A stretch of DNA of 64,000 nt from an uncultured Porphyromonadaceae bacterium. Lineage in GTDB: Bacteria > Bacteroidota > Bacteroidia > Bacteroidales > Muribaculaceae. The notes under the pieces are model-generated. The model worked only from the letters and a program-made list of their open reading frames with translations. It searched no databases and was not told the origin of the DNA. The stretch spans positions 30,316-94,315 of the forward strand of contig CAMWXJ010000011.1 of the NCBI GenBank assembly GCA_947178215.1, read 5' to 3'. Position numbers and translations under genes: made by a program. Shown in pieces: positions 21,931 to 31,885 of this stretch (the stretch's first letter is position 1; each line of letters begins with the position of its first letter).

Positions 21931-24825
21931 TTATGCGCGACGACCTGCCTTGGCGTTGCGACGGCTGTCGGTGATATACGCAACCGGAGCTGCAATGAAC
22001 ATGGTGGCGAGTGTGCCGAATACTACGCCGAATATCATGGCGAATACAAACGAGCGGATAGCGTCGCCGCCGAGGATGAAGATGCAAAGGAGCACGAGCA
22101 GGGTCGTGGCCGATGTCATCACCGTACGGCCGAGGGTCGAGTTGATCGAGCTGTTGATGGTGGTGGCGAAATCCTGCTTGGGATATAGGCTAACGTTCTC
22201 ACGCACGCGGTCAAACACAACCACGGTATCATTAATCTGATAACCAATCACGGTAAGGATTGCCGCAATAAACGACTGGTCGATTTCCATGGCGAAGGGG
22301 AAGAGGCCGTAGAAGAACGAGTAGAAACCGATGATGAGGAAGGATGTCAAGCTGACGGCGGCAAGAGCGCCGAGCGAGAAGGCCACGTTGTGGAATCGGA
22401 TGAGGATGTAGACGAACATGGCTGCGAGAGCGAGCACCACTGCGATTACGGCGTCGGTACGCATGTCGTTGGCCACGGTAGGACCAACCTTCTGCGACGA
22501 CATGATGCCGATGTTTTCGTTAGTGGTGGAGAAGTCGGACATTGACATGTCGCCGATTTCGCCTTTGAGGCCGTTGTAGAGAATCTCGGTAATCTGGTCG
22601 TCGACATTCTCCTCGTCGGAGTCAATCTTGTAGTTGGTCGAGATACGCACCTTGGTGTCGTCATCGATAGTGATGACGCTTACCTGAGCACCGTCGAAGA
22701 GGGGAGCGAGTGATGCCTGGAGCTCGTGAGTCTTCACGGGGTGATCAAACTGCACCACATAGTTGCGGCCGCCGGAGAAGTCGATACCCTGGCTGAGGCC
22801 GCGGGTAAAGAAGCTGATGACGGTGGCGACGATGAGCACTGCCACTACAATGAACGCGGTGCGGCGCGCACCGAGGAAATTGAAGTGGGTGTTGGTGAAC
22901 ATGCGGCGCGAGACAGCCGTGGTGAAAGTGAGGTTGGCGATAGCCTTGCTCTTGGCGAAGAGGATGAACACGAGGCGTGTCAGGTACACCGCAGTGAAGA
23001 ACGAGCAGATGATGCCGATGATGAGGGTGGTGGCGAAGCCCTTGATAGGACCTGTGCCGAAGAGGAGCAGAATCACGCCGGTGATAATCGACGTGAGGTT
23101 GGAGTCGAAGATTGCCGAGAAGGCGTTGGAGTAACCGTCGGCGATAGCGGTGCGCACATTCTTGCCATTGCGGAGCTCTTCCTTGGCGCGCTCGAAGATA
23201 AGCACGTTGGCGTCTACAGCCATACCGAGAGCGAGCACGATACCGGCTATACCCGAAAGGGTGAGCACTGCCTGGAACGATGCCAGGATGCCGAATGTGA
23301 AGAAGATGTTGAAGATGAGGGCAAGGTTTGCGACAAGACCGGGGATAAGACCGTAGATGAGGCACATGAACACCATGAGGAGCACGAGTGCCACAACAAA
23401 CGACCACATACCGTCCTCAATGGCCTGCTGGCCGAGCGACGGACCGATTACAGTATCGGAGATGATGTCGACCTTGGCGGCCATCTTACCGCTCTTGAGC
23501 ACGTTGGCAAGGTCCTTCGCCTCATCGGTCGAGAAGTGGCCGGTGATCGATGTGCGGCCGCCTTCGATAGCGTTCTGCACGTTAGGAGCCGAGTAGACCT
23601 GATTGTCGAGCACGATGGCTACCTGCTTGCCTACGTTGGCGGCGGTCATGCGGGCCCACTTCTTGGCAGCGTCGGGGTTCATCGACATCGACACATAGTT
23701 GCCGCCCTGCATATTGTCGTACTCGTTGTTAGCGGTAGTGACAACGTCGCCGTAGAGTGTTGCCTTGCCGCCCACGGTGCGGAGACCGACGAGGGTGTAG
23801 AGGTCAACCTTGCGGTTACGGCCGGTTACAGTATCGGGCATCTCTATGGTCTGGGGCTTTACTTCCCAGGCGAGTTTGAGATTAGCAGGGAGGATACGCT
23901 TGGCGGCGGGCGAAGCGATAATCGAGTCGATGGTGGCGCGCTCCATGAGTGTAGCGGAGCCGACAGCGATGGGATTGTACTGCGAGCCGGGCACGAGGAA
24001 ATGTGCGAAGAGGCCGCGGCCGTCGGTGGTGGAGTCGGCGGCGATAGCGCGGTCAAGCTCCATAAGTGCGCCCTGGTAGTCGGCTACGGGGAATGTCTCG
24101 TAAAATTCGAGGTTGGCCGAGCTTTTGAGAAGCTCACGCACGCGGTCGTGCTCCTTTACACCGGGGAGTTCAAGAAGAATCTGGCCGTCGTTTTCAAGCT
24201 CCTGGATGTTGGGCGACACGACACCGAACTGGTCGATACGCGAACGAAGCACATTGGTCGACGAGCTCACGCGGTCCTTGACCTCCTGTTTGAGAGTGGC
24301 CTCGACAGCTTCGGGGCTGTCGCCGCGCTTGGTCTGGTCGCGGAACACCACGGTAAGGTCACCGGCGGGATCGATGCGGCGGTACTCGCGGCAGAACACA
24401 CCTACGTAGTCGTGGCTCTTGGTGGCCTTGACAACGGAATCGGCGGCGTGGATAGCGGGTTCAAAGTAAGGGTTGCCTTCGGCGTTGGCCATTGAGCGGA
24501 GGATGTCGGGCACGGATACTTGAAGGGTCACATTCATGCCGCCTTTCAAGTCGAGGCCGAGGCCCACGCCAAGTTTCTGAACTTCGTTGAAAGTATAACC
24601 GAGATAGACGGGCTCCTTGGAGATGGAGTCGATGTAGCTCTTGTAGGCCACACGGTAGGCGTCGGAACGTGTGTCGCCGTTGCTCATGGAGGCTGCATAT
24701 TTCTCGGCATTGCCCTCATGATGATTGGTCACGAGAGTAAACGAGAGATAGAACAGACAGATGAGCACGAGGAATATCGCGATGATGCCGGCAACGACAC
24801 TTCCTAATTTTCCTTTGCTTTGCAT
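21931..24825 (-). CDS. secDF: SecD-SecF fusion protein translocase
   Basis: GLGLDLKGGMNVTLQV (SecD), GMAVDANVLIFERAKEELRNG, and SecF GIDFSGGRNYVVQF...GYQINDTVVVFDRVREN in one ORF. Confidence 0.96.
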   Translation of the reverse strand: MQSKGKLGSVVAGIIAIFLVLICLFYLSFTLVTNHHEGNAEKYAASMSNGDTRSDAYRVAYKSYIDSISKEPVYLGYTFNEVQKLGVGLGLDLKGGMNVTLQVSVPDILRSMANAEGNPYFEPAIHAADSVVKATKSHDYVGVFCREYRRIDPAGDLTVVFRDQTKRGDSPEAVEATLKQEVKDRVSSSTNVLRSRIDQFGVVSPNIQELENDGQILLELPGVKEHDRVRELLKSSANLEFYETFPVADYQGALMELDRAIAADSTTDGRGLFAHFLVPGSQYNPIAVGSATLMERATIDSIIASPAAKRILPANLKLAWEVKPQTIEMPDTVTGRNRKVDLYTLVGLRTVGGKATLYGDVVTTANNEYDNMQGGNYVSMSMNPDAAKKWARMTAANVGKQVAIVLDNQVYSAPNVQNAIEGGRTSITGHFSTDEAKDLANVLKSGKMAAKVDIISDTVIGPSLGQQAIEDGMWSFVVALVLLMVFMCLIYGLIPGLVANLALIFNIFFTFGILASFQAVLTLSGIAGIVLALGMAVDANVLIFERAKEELRNGKNVRTAIADGYSNAFSAIFDSNLTSIITGVILLLFGTGPIKGFATTLIIGIICSFFTAVYLTRLVFILFAKSKAIANLTFTTAVSRRMFTNTHFNFLGARRTAFIVVAVLIVATVISFFTRGLSQGIDFSGGRNYVVQFDHPVKTHELQASLAPLFDGAQVSVITIDDDTKVRISTNYKIDSDEENVDDQITEILYNGLKGEIGDMSMSDFSTTNENIGIMSSQKVGPTVANDMRTDAVIAVVLALAAMFVYILIRFHNVAFSLGALAAVSLTSFLIIGFYSFFYGLFPFAMEIDQSFIAAILTVIGYQINDTVVVFDRVRENVSLYPKQDFATTINSSINSTLGRTVMTSATTLLVLLCIFILGGDAIRSFVFAMIFGVVFGTLATMFIAAPVAYITDSRRNAKAGRRA

Positions 24826-24944
24826 GTCGGGGATAAGATGTTTATTGGTGGTTTATTATTTGTTTTTCGAGGTTGGCAAGCGGCTGACCCACATAGCAAT
24901 AATCGCTCACCGAAAGCACCCTCGACTACCCGACGGCCGGGCAT
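24804..24944 (-). CDS. Candidate 46-codon upstream ORF in the secDF leader, overlapping the secDF start
   Basis: Hand translation MPGRRVVEGAFGERLLLCGSAACQPRKTNNKPPINILSPTCKAKEN-stop; below the track's length cutoff; ATG lies in the AGCACCC/GGGTGCT hairpin. Confidence 0.25.
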   Translation of the reverse strand: MPGRRVVEGAFGERLLLCGSAACQPRKTNNKPPINILSPTCKAKEN

Positions 24945-24984
24945 GGGGGTGCTCCCGTGAGGGGGAAGTCACTTTTTCAGCGTG

Positions 24985-24992
24985 CAAATATA
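24985..24992 (-). promoter_or_regulatory. -7 box TATATTTG for secDF
   Basis: CAAATATA on plus; implies a leader of about 150 nt before ATG 24825. Confidence 0.55.
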
Positions 24993-25071
24993 CGATTTAA
25001 TTTTGTAATTACCGCCATTTTAGCGCCCTAATTTTAACACCGTGCGGCATAAACAACGGCACAAATGCCGA

Positions 25072-25118
25072 CGAAGCAACCGCGACGTGACACGAGTGTT
25101 CACGCTGCGGTTGCTTCG
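25072..25118 (-). terminator. Large hairpin downstream of leuS
   Basis: CGAAGCAACCGC...GCGGTTGCTTCG 12-bp perfect inverted repeat; no clear U-tract. Confidence 0.5.
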
Positions 25119-25173
25119 CCATGCAGTTATCTTCCGTCGGCCGTGGGCCGACGGATGGTTGCGGCGGCTACGG

Positions 25174-27948
25174 TCAGCCCACCACTATGTTGACAATCTT
25201 GCCCGGCACGACAATGACTTTGCGCACAGTCTTGCCTTCGGTCCACTTGGCCGCGCCCTCGTGACCGAGAGCCAGCTTCTCCACCTCGTCGGCGGGGGTG
25301 TCGGCAGGCACCTCGATGCTGAAACGTACCTTGCCGTTGAACGACACGGCATACTTGACGGCGCTCTCGCGGAGATACTCTTCGTTCCACGCGGGCCACT
25401 GTGCGTCACACACCGTGGTATCATGGCCGAGCGCGTGCCACAGCTCTTCGGCGATATGCGGCGCGAAAGGCGCAAGAACCACAACGAGCGGCTCCAAGAT
25501 AGCGCGCGAGTGACATTTGAGCTGATAAAGCTCGTTGACGCATATCATGAAAGCTGCCACTGAAGTGTTGTAGCTGAACGTCTCTATATCGCCGGTAACC
25601 TTCTTGATGAGCTTGTGGAGGCTTTTGAGGGCTTCGGGCGAGGGAGCGTCGTCGGTCACGAGCCAGTTGTCGCCCTTGAAGAAAAGACCCCAGAAGCGTT
25701 TGAGGAAGCGGTTCACGCCGTCGATACCGTTGGTGTCCCACGGCTTGCTCTGTTCCAGCGGGCCGAGGAACATCTCATAGAGGCGCAGGGTGTCGGCTCC
25801 GTAGCGCTCGACGATGTCGTCGGGGTTGACTACGTTGAACATCGACTTCGACATCTTCTCGACGGCCCAGCCGCAGATATACTTGCCGTCTTCAAGCACG
25901 AACTCGGCGGTGGCAAACTCGGGACGCCATTTGCGGAACGCGTCAAGGTCGAGCTGGTCGTTGCTCACTATATTTACATCGACATGAATCGGGGTGGTGT
26001 CGTAGTCGCCTTTGAGGCCGGCCGACACAAATGTGTTGGTATCCTTGATGCGGTAAACGAAGTTGCTTCGGCCCTGAATCATGCCCTGGTTTATCAGCTT
26101 CTTGAACGGCTCCTCCTCGACCACTACGCCGAGGTCATAAAGGAATTTGTTCCAGAAGCGTGAGTAGATGAGGTGGCCTGTGGCGTGCTCGGTGCCGCCA
26201 ATATACAGGTCAACATTGCGCCAGTAAGCGTCAGCTTCGGGCGACACGAGCGCCTTGTCATTGCGCGGGTCCATGTATCGCAGATAGTAGGCCGACGAAC
26301 CGGCAAAGCCTGGCATGGTGTTGAGTTCGAGGGGATAGCCGTCGGCGGTGTGCCAGTTCTTGGCACGGCCGAGGGGAGGCTCGCCTGTCTCCGTGGGGAG
26401 ATACTTGTCGACCTCGGGCAGAAGCAGCGGAAGCTGATTTTCGGGGAGCATGTGGGGCACTCCGTCCTTATAATATACGGGGAACGGCTCGCCCCAGTAA
26501 CGCTGGCGCGAGAATATGGCGTCGCGTAGGCGATAGTTGACCTTGACGCGGCCTATGCCCTTTTCGGCGATAAATTTCTTGGCGGCAGCGATAGCCTCCT
26601 TGACAGTGAGGCCGTTGAGGTCGAGCTCGGGTCCGGCCGAATTAATCATGACACCCTCCTTGGCGTCAAAGCTCGCCTCGCTCACGTCGGCACCCTCGAT
26701 GAGTGGAATTACGGGGAGGTCGAAGCGGCGGGCAAAGGCATAGTCGCGCGAGTCGTGAGCCGGCACAGCCATAATGGCGCCGGTGCCGTAGCCTGCGAGC
26801 ACATAGTCGCTCACCCACACCGGTATCTCTTTGCCGGTGAGCGGATTTATGGCGTATGAGCCGGTGAACACACCGGTTACTTTCTTGTCGATCATGCGCT
26901 CGCGCTCGGTCTTGTGCTTCACGGCATCGAGATAGGCGGCTACCTCAGCCTCGCGGTCGGGAGTAGTGAGCTGCCTTACGTACGCACTCTCCGGGGCAAG
27001 CACCATAAAGGTGACGCCAAACACGGTGTCGGCGCGCGTGGTGAATATTTCGAGTTCGATGTCGTCGCGGCCGGCGACGGCAAAGCGCATCTCCGCGCCC
27101 TCCGAGCGGCCAATCCAGTTGCGCTGGGTCTCTTTGAGCGACTCGGTCCAGTCGATGGTATCAAGGCCGTCGAGCAGACGCTGAGCGTAGGCACTGACGC
27201 GCAGACACCACTGATACATGAGCTTCTGCTCCACTGGATAGCCGCCACGGATTGACAGGCCCTCGCTCACCTCGTCGTTGGCGAGTACGGTGCCGAGTTT
27301 CGGGCACCAGTTCACCATTGTGTTGCCGAGATAAGCGATGCGGTAGTTCATCAGCACGTCGCTCTTGGCCTTCTCGTCCATGGCGTTCCATTCGTCGGCG
27401 GTGAATTGAAGCTCACGTGAGCAAGCTCCGTTGACGCCGGCGGTGCCTTCCTTGGCAAAATGGGCTTCAAGCTCGCTTATCGGGCGAGCCTTGCGGGCCG
27501 AGTTGTCGTACCACGACTCGAACATCTTGATAAAGGCCCACTGAGTCCACTTGTAATACTCCGGGGCGCAAGTCTTTATCTCACGGTCCCAGTCGTAGCA
27601 GAATCCTATCTTGTCGAGCTGCGAACGATAGCGGTCGATATTCTTGAATGTGGTGACTTCGGGGTGCTGGCCGGTCTGTATGGCATACTGCTCGGCGGGC
27701 AGACCGTAGGCATCATAGCCCATCGGGTGAAGCACGTTGAAGCCGTTGAGGCGCTTGTAGCGCGAGAAGATGTCGGAAGCTATATATCCCAGCGGGTGAC
27801 CTACGTGGAGGCCGGCACCCGAGGGATAGGGAAACATATCGAGTACGTAATATTTGGGGCGCGCAGGGTCAATCTCGGTGTGATAGGTCTTGTTGTCACG
27901 CCAATATTGCTGCCAGCGGCTCTCGATGTCGCGGTGATTATATTCCAT
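25174..27948 (-). CDS. leuS: Leucyl-tRNA synthetase
   Basis: [22 protein letters not shown]-region, [19 protein letters not shown] motif, 924 aa. Confidence 0.98.
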   Translation of the reverse strand: MEYNHRDIESRWQQYWRDNKTYHTEIDPARPKYYVLDMFPYPSGAGLHVGHPLGYIASDIFSRYKRLNGFNVLHPMGYDAYGLPAEQYAIQTGQHPEVTTFKNIDRYRSQLDKIGFCYDWDREIKTCAPEYYKWTQWAFIKMFESWYDNSARKARPISELEAHFAKEGTAGVNGACSRELQFTADEWNAMDEKAKSDVLMNYRIAYLGNTMVNWCPKLGTVLANDEVSEGLSIRGGYPVEQKLMYQWCLRVSAYAQRLLDGLDTIDWTESLKETQRNWIGRSEGAEMRFAVAGRDDIELEIFTTRADTVFGVTFMVLAPESAYVRQLTTPDREAEVAAYLDAVKHKTERERMIDKKVTGVFTGSYAINPLTGKEIPVWVSDYVLAGYGTGAIMAVPAHDSRDYAFARRFDLPVIPLIEGADVSEASFDAKEGVMINSAGPELDLNGLTVKEAIAAAKKFIAEKGIGRVKVNYRLRDAIFSRQRYWGEPFPVYYKDGVPHMLPENQLPLLLPEVDKYLPTETGEPPLGRAKNWHTADGYPLELNTMPGFAGSSAYYLRYMDPRNDKALVSPEADAYWRNVDLYIGGTEHATGHLIYSRFWNKFLYDLGVVVEEEPFKKLINQGMIQGRSNFVYRIKDTNTFVSAGLKGDYDTTPIHVDVNIVSNDQLDLDAFRKWRPEFATAEFVLEDGKYICGWAVEKMSKSMFNVVNPDDIVERYGADTLRLYEMFLGPLEQSKPWDTNGIDGVNRFLKRFWGLFFKGDNWLVTDDAPSPEALKSLHKLIKKVTGDIETFSYNTSVAAFMICVNELYQLKCHSRAILEPLVVVLAPFAPHIAEELWHALGHDTTVCDAQWPAWNEEYLRESAVKYAVSFNGKVRFSIEVPADTPADEVEKLALGHEGAAKWTEGKTVRKVIVVPGKIVNIVVG

Positions 27949-27980
27949 GATGTGATATTATTGACTATTGCGGGGAGGGT

Positions 27981-28928
27981 TTAAAGGCCGAGCTTGGCCG
28001 AGAGGTCGAGCATGCGGTCGATAGGGCGGCGTGCCGACTCGGCGAGAGCGCCGTCTATCTCTACTTGCGGGGCGAGGTCGCGCAGACAGTCGCGCAGACG
28101 TTCGAGGGTATTGAGCTTCATGTAGCTGCAATTATTGCATGCGCAGCCGCCACCGTTCTCGGGAGGAGCCGGAATGAAAAGCTTGTCAGGGCACGCATTC
28201 TGCATCTTGTGCAGAATGCCGCTCTCCGTCGCCACGATAAACTCCCGGGCGTCGCTCGCCATGGCAAATTTGAGCAGCGCGGCGGTGGAGCCTATCTTGT
28301 CGGCGACAAGACGCACGGGGCGCGGGCACTCAGGGTGTACGAGGAGCAGGGCGTCGGGATGCTCGGCTTTCAGCTTCAATATCGCGTCGAGCGAGAATTG
28401 CTCGTGGACGTGGCACGCACCGTCCCACAACACCATGTCGCGGCCTGTGATGGAGTTTATGTAGCTGCCGAGGTTACGGTCGGGGCCGAAAATTATCTTC
28501 TCGTCGGCCGGCATCGACCCTACTATCTCACAGGCGTTGCCCGAAGTCACCACGATGTCGGTAAGCGCTTTCACCGCCGCCGACGTGTTGACGTAGCTTA
28601 TGACGGTATGTCCCGGGCGTGCCTTGACAAACGCCTCAAACTCCACGGGGTCGCAGCTGTCGGCAAGCGAGCAGCCGGCATCGGGAGCCGGTTCGAGCAC
28701 AGTCTTGTCGGGCGCGAGCATCTTCACGGTCTCGGCCATGAAATGCACGCCACACATCACCACTATCGGCTCTTCGAGCTTGGTTGCTATACGTGCCAGA
28801 GCCAGGGAGTCGCCTACATGGTCGGCGAGGTCCTGAATCTCGGGGATAGTATAATAATGGGCGAGGATGCAAGCATTGCGCTCTGCTTTAAGACGCCTTA
28901 TCTCATCAATAATCGCTTGATTGGTCAT
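27981..28928 (-). CDS. nadA: Quinolinate synthase
   Basis: ACILAHYYTIPEIQDLADHVGDSLALAR, MCGVHFMAETVKMLAPDKTVLEP, CACNNCSYMKLNTLE; ATG 28928; TATTTTTG box on minus at 28960-28967. Confidence 0.97.
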   Translation of the reverse strand: MTNQAIIDEIRRLKAERNACILAHYYTIPEIQDLADHVGDSLALARIATKLEEPIVVMCGVHFMAETVKMLAPDKTVLEPAPDAGCSLADSCDPVEFEAFVKARPGHTVISYVNTSAAVKALTDIVVTSGNACEIVGSMPADEKIIFGPDRNLGSYINSITGRDMVLWDGACHVHEQFSLDAILKLKAEHPDALLLVHPECPRPVRLVADKIGSTAALLKFAMASDAREFIVATESGILHKMQNACPDKLFIPAPPENGGGCACNNCSYMKLNTLERLRDCLRDLAPQVEIDGALAESARRPIDRMLDLSAKLGL

Positions 28929-29149
28929 TATCTTGACAATTATCTTGCTTTTTCGGCTGCAAAAATACAAATTTTTCGCTACTCCACGGCAGTAATCCCA
29001 CCCCAACACCCAATTTCATGACGCATAAAGCCGAGATTGCTGTGACGAAAGCGCACACAACGCCGCACTGAAATACCGTATCGACTTCCTGATCATAACC
29101 TGTTAATGAAAGCTGGGAGGGAGGGGAATATAATCATGCCGACGGTATG

Positions 29150-31804
29150 TCAACTTCCCTTTTCGCCAAAATCGGTCTGCTGTCGCTCCACTTCTTTCAG
29201 CTTCAATTCATTCAGTTCATGGCGCAGGCGTTCCAACTCCAATTCCGCGTCATTCTTTCTGTCTGCCGAAGCCGATTTCACCTGCCGGATTTGAATCTCT
29301 TCCGCCTCATCAAAAACCAACGGATACATGGGAGCGGAAGATGTCAATTCCAGTTCGCCGCTAACAGGCATCTGAGAGCCTTCGTACAACACACTTGCTC
29401 TGATCTTTATCTTGCCAGGCTTCGTGGTTGACTGAATCAGTACCGGCGCACTGCCCCATTTCACGGGCGCAGGATTGGCCATTATACCGGCATCGCCTAA
29501 AATACGCCCCTCACCTTCCACAAAGAACTTGATATAATAGTTGTTAAGGCGCTTAACATTGCCATTCTTATCAGTAACTTCGGCTATTACGGTTACAAAG
29601 TCGGAACCATCGGCGCACAGATTCACTCCCTCGTTATCGACCCTCAGGCGAACCTGTGCGGGGCGGCGAGCCGGCATTACCTTGTGGGTAGCCACGACCT
29701 TGCCGTCCATAAGTCCTTCCGCCAACATGTAGACATCCTCTCCATGGTTATTCCGGGTCAAACTCTTGTCGGTCATAAAATCAAATATCCCCGGGAATGT
29801 GATAATCGGAGAGGGCATTCCTTTCCGTGCCTTGTCTTTATTATATGTGTACACCTTTCCGTCTTTATTGACCGTAAGGCGCACTTCATCACAATTGGAA
29901 TAGACAGTCACGTCGCTGTCAGAAAACGGTGTCATCTCATGAGCTATATATACCATAGGGCCGCTTTCCGCCAGCCCGTCGGAGGCCTCGGCCGGACGCT
30001 GCGCCTTAAACATGTAGTAGGAATATTTCGGCTGACGGAAAATATCCATCACTCCCCCGTAGAAAGGGTCGGGATGATAACCTCGCTGATGATCGAACGA
30101 ATGCCACAGGCAACCGCCCGCGTGCCACTGAGATTCCTTGTACAAGGCATCATAACACGTATAGTCATAAGCCGGAGAAGCATAATGCACGGCTTGTATC
30201 AGCATGGGGCGTTCGCCCCAGTTGCGGGCTGTACGGCTGGAAGAGTTGTGGGAACTCCAATCATCCACATTATCGCCCCATTCACGTGTAAAATAAGTGA
30301 CGTCGGGGTCGCGATTCGACAAGTCGGCCGGATGAGCGAACCTGACCGTGAAATATTGCGCTCCTTTGGCTTGTGTATCGCAGCCCGAATAACACGACGG
30401 ATAAGGATACTCCTCATCGACAAGAGCTTTCACACGCCCGGCAAAATCCTCGGGATACCATGTCTCGTTAAGAATAGGCTCCCACAGCCATACACAAGGG
30501 TGGTTACGGTCGCGGCGAACCAGATTACGGATGTCGCTGTAAACCCTCTTGGCAAAAACGGGCTCATCGCTCCAAAACTGCCATCCGGGAGTGTTCACGA
30601 TAACAAAAAGGCCAAGTTCATCGCAGGCATCCATAAAAGCGGGGTCTTGCGGACAATGCGCATTACGAATCACTTCCATTCCCAAATCTTTCAGCTTCTT
30701 CGCATCGCGCCAGTGAATACTGTTGGCCACTGCGTTGCCCACTACCGCAAAATCCTGATGTCGGTTAGCACCTATCAATGGCTTTCCATACGGCTTTCCG
30801 TTAAGCCAAAAACCGTCCTTCCCTTTAAATTCGATGCTGCGGATGCCGACACGGCGGCGATAACCGTCAACTACATTGCCATTCTTGTCATAAATGCGGA
30901 TATACAGATTATACAGGTATGGCGACGAAGGAGACCACAAATGAGGTTGCTCCACCGTCATCTTTCCGTTGCGGCTTATCGCAGCACCTTTGCGGATATT
31001 GAGCTTCATATCCGACGATGCCACTTCCTTACCGTCACGGTCGACCAACGAATAGGCGATGTTTCCTGTAAAGTTACGTGTATTGTCGTTACGTATATGC
31101 GCTTTCAGCAGAATATCAGCCGATTGCTCCGACACATTGTCAAATGCGACAAACAAGCCGCCGCCGGCTGTCTCGTTCTCATAATTCGGGTCGGTTATAA
31201 ACACTCGATTGTGAGCAATCAGCCAGCAGTCACGATATATCCCACCAAAGTATGTGTAATCCAACATGTTCTGCGGTTTTCCCGGAGCATAAGTAGAGTC
31301 ATCGCTATTGTCGGCCCATACGGCTATCACATTGTCTTCTTCCCAATTTAACGCATCAGTCACATCAACCGATACCGGAAGGTAGCCGCCAAAATGCTCG
31401 GCGAGCAGATTACCGTTAACGTAGATTTTGCTTTTGCCCATAATGGCTTCAAAATGCAAAAACAGCTTCTTACCTTTTAGGTCCTGAGCCGGAGTGAAAT
31501 GTTTCCTATACCAGATCTCTCCCTGATAGTTGATGCAGCCACTGGCCTCGGTAGGATAGTAGTCGATGCCATTAGGCAATGACACTACCTGCCAGTCTTT
31601 GTCATTAAACTCTCTCATTTCGGCACCGGCGGCTGTGCCTTTATGAAAACGCCATGCAGGATTCATAGAATATACATCACGTCCCGTATCAGGAACTCGG
31701 AAAAAGCCTGCTGTCGAAAAATCAGGTTCGTAGGCAAATGCCACAATAACCATACAGCAACACATCAGGTTGGCGATCAGTCGTTTTACACTCATACAAT
31801 GCAT
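29150..31804 (-). CDS. Glycoside hydrolase family 2 enzyme with charged C-terminal coiled-coil-like tail
   Basis: GH2 jelly-roll and IRNAHCPQDPAFMDACDELGLFVI, HPCVWLWEPILNETWYP (acid/base NE), signal peptide; tail ELELERLRHELNELKLKEVERQQTDFGEKGS. Confidence 0.9.
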   Translation of the reverse strand: MHCMSVKRLIANLMCCCMVIVAFAYEPDFSTAGFFRVPDTGRDVYSMNPAWRFHKGTAAGAEMREFNDKDWQVVSLPNGIDYYPTEASGCINYQGEIWYRKHFTPAQDLKGKKLFLHFEAIMGKSKIYVNGNLLAEHFGGYLPVSVDVTDALNWEEDNVIAVWADNSDDSTYAPGKPQNMLDYTYFGGIYRDCWLIAHNRVFITDPNYENETAGGGLFVAFDNVSEQSADILLKAHIRNDNTRNFTGNIAYSLVDRDGKEVASSDMKLNIRKGAAISRNGKMTVEQPHLWSPSSPYLYNLYIRIYDKNGNVVDGYRRRVGIRSIEFKGKDGFWLNGKPYGKPLIGANRHQDFAVVGNAVANSIHWRDAKKLKDLGMEVIRNAHCPQDPAFMDACDELGLFVIVNTPGWQFWSDEPVFAKRVYSDIRNLVRRDRNHPCVWLWEPILNETWYPEDFAGRVKALVDEEYPYPSCYSGCDTQAKGAQYFTVRFAHPADLSNRDPDVTYFTREWGDNVDDWSSHNSSSRTARNWGERPMLIQAVHYASPAYDYTCYDALYKESQWHAGGCLWHSFDHQRGYHPDPFYGGVMDIFRQPKYSYYMFKAQRPAEASDGLAESGPMVYIAHEMTPFSDSDVTVYSNCDEVRLTVNKDGKVYTYNKDKARKGMPSPIITFPGIFDFMTDKSLTRNNHGEDVYMLAEGLMDGKVVATHKVMPARRPAQVRLRVDNEGVNLCADGSDFVTVIAEVTDKNGNVKRLNNYYIKFFVEGEGRILGDAGIMANPAPVKWGSAPVLIQSTTKPGKIKIRASVLYEGSQMPVSGELELTSSAPMYPLVFDEAEEIQIRQVKSASADRKNDAELELERLRHELNELKLKEVERQQTDFGEKGS

Positions 31805-31885
31805 TTATCCAATATTGAAAAAGAAGGGAGGGAGTTATATAGCCAAGGATTGTCAGTGAATCAGCAGGTATCCTTACACTGAGGT

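Noticed and set aside
22726-24495. 589-aa plus-strand ORF in the track
   Set aside because: Antisense to secDF; Cys/His/Val/Gly/Glu-biased composition is typical of a mirrored high-GC codon frame, with no recognisable domain.
29684-31351. 555-aa plus-strand ORF
   Set aside because: Antisense to the GH2 gene, which has catalytic motifs; no family similarity seen.
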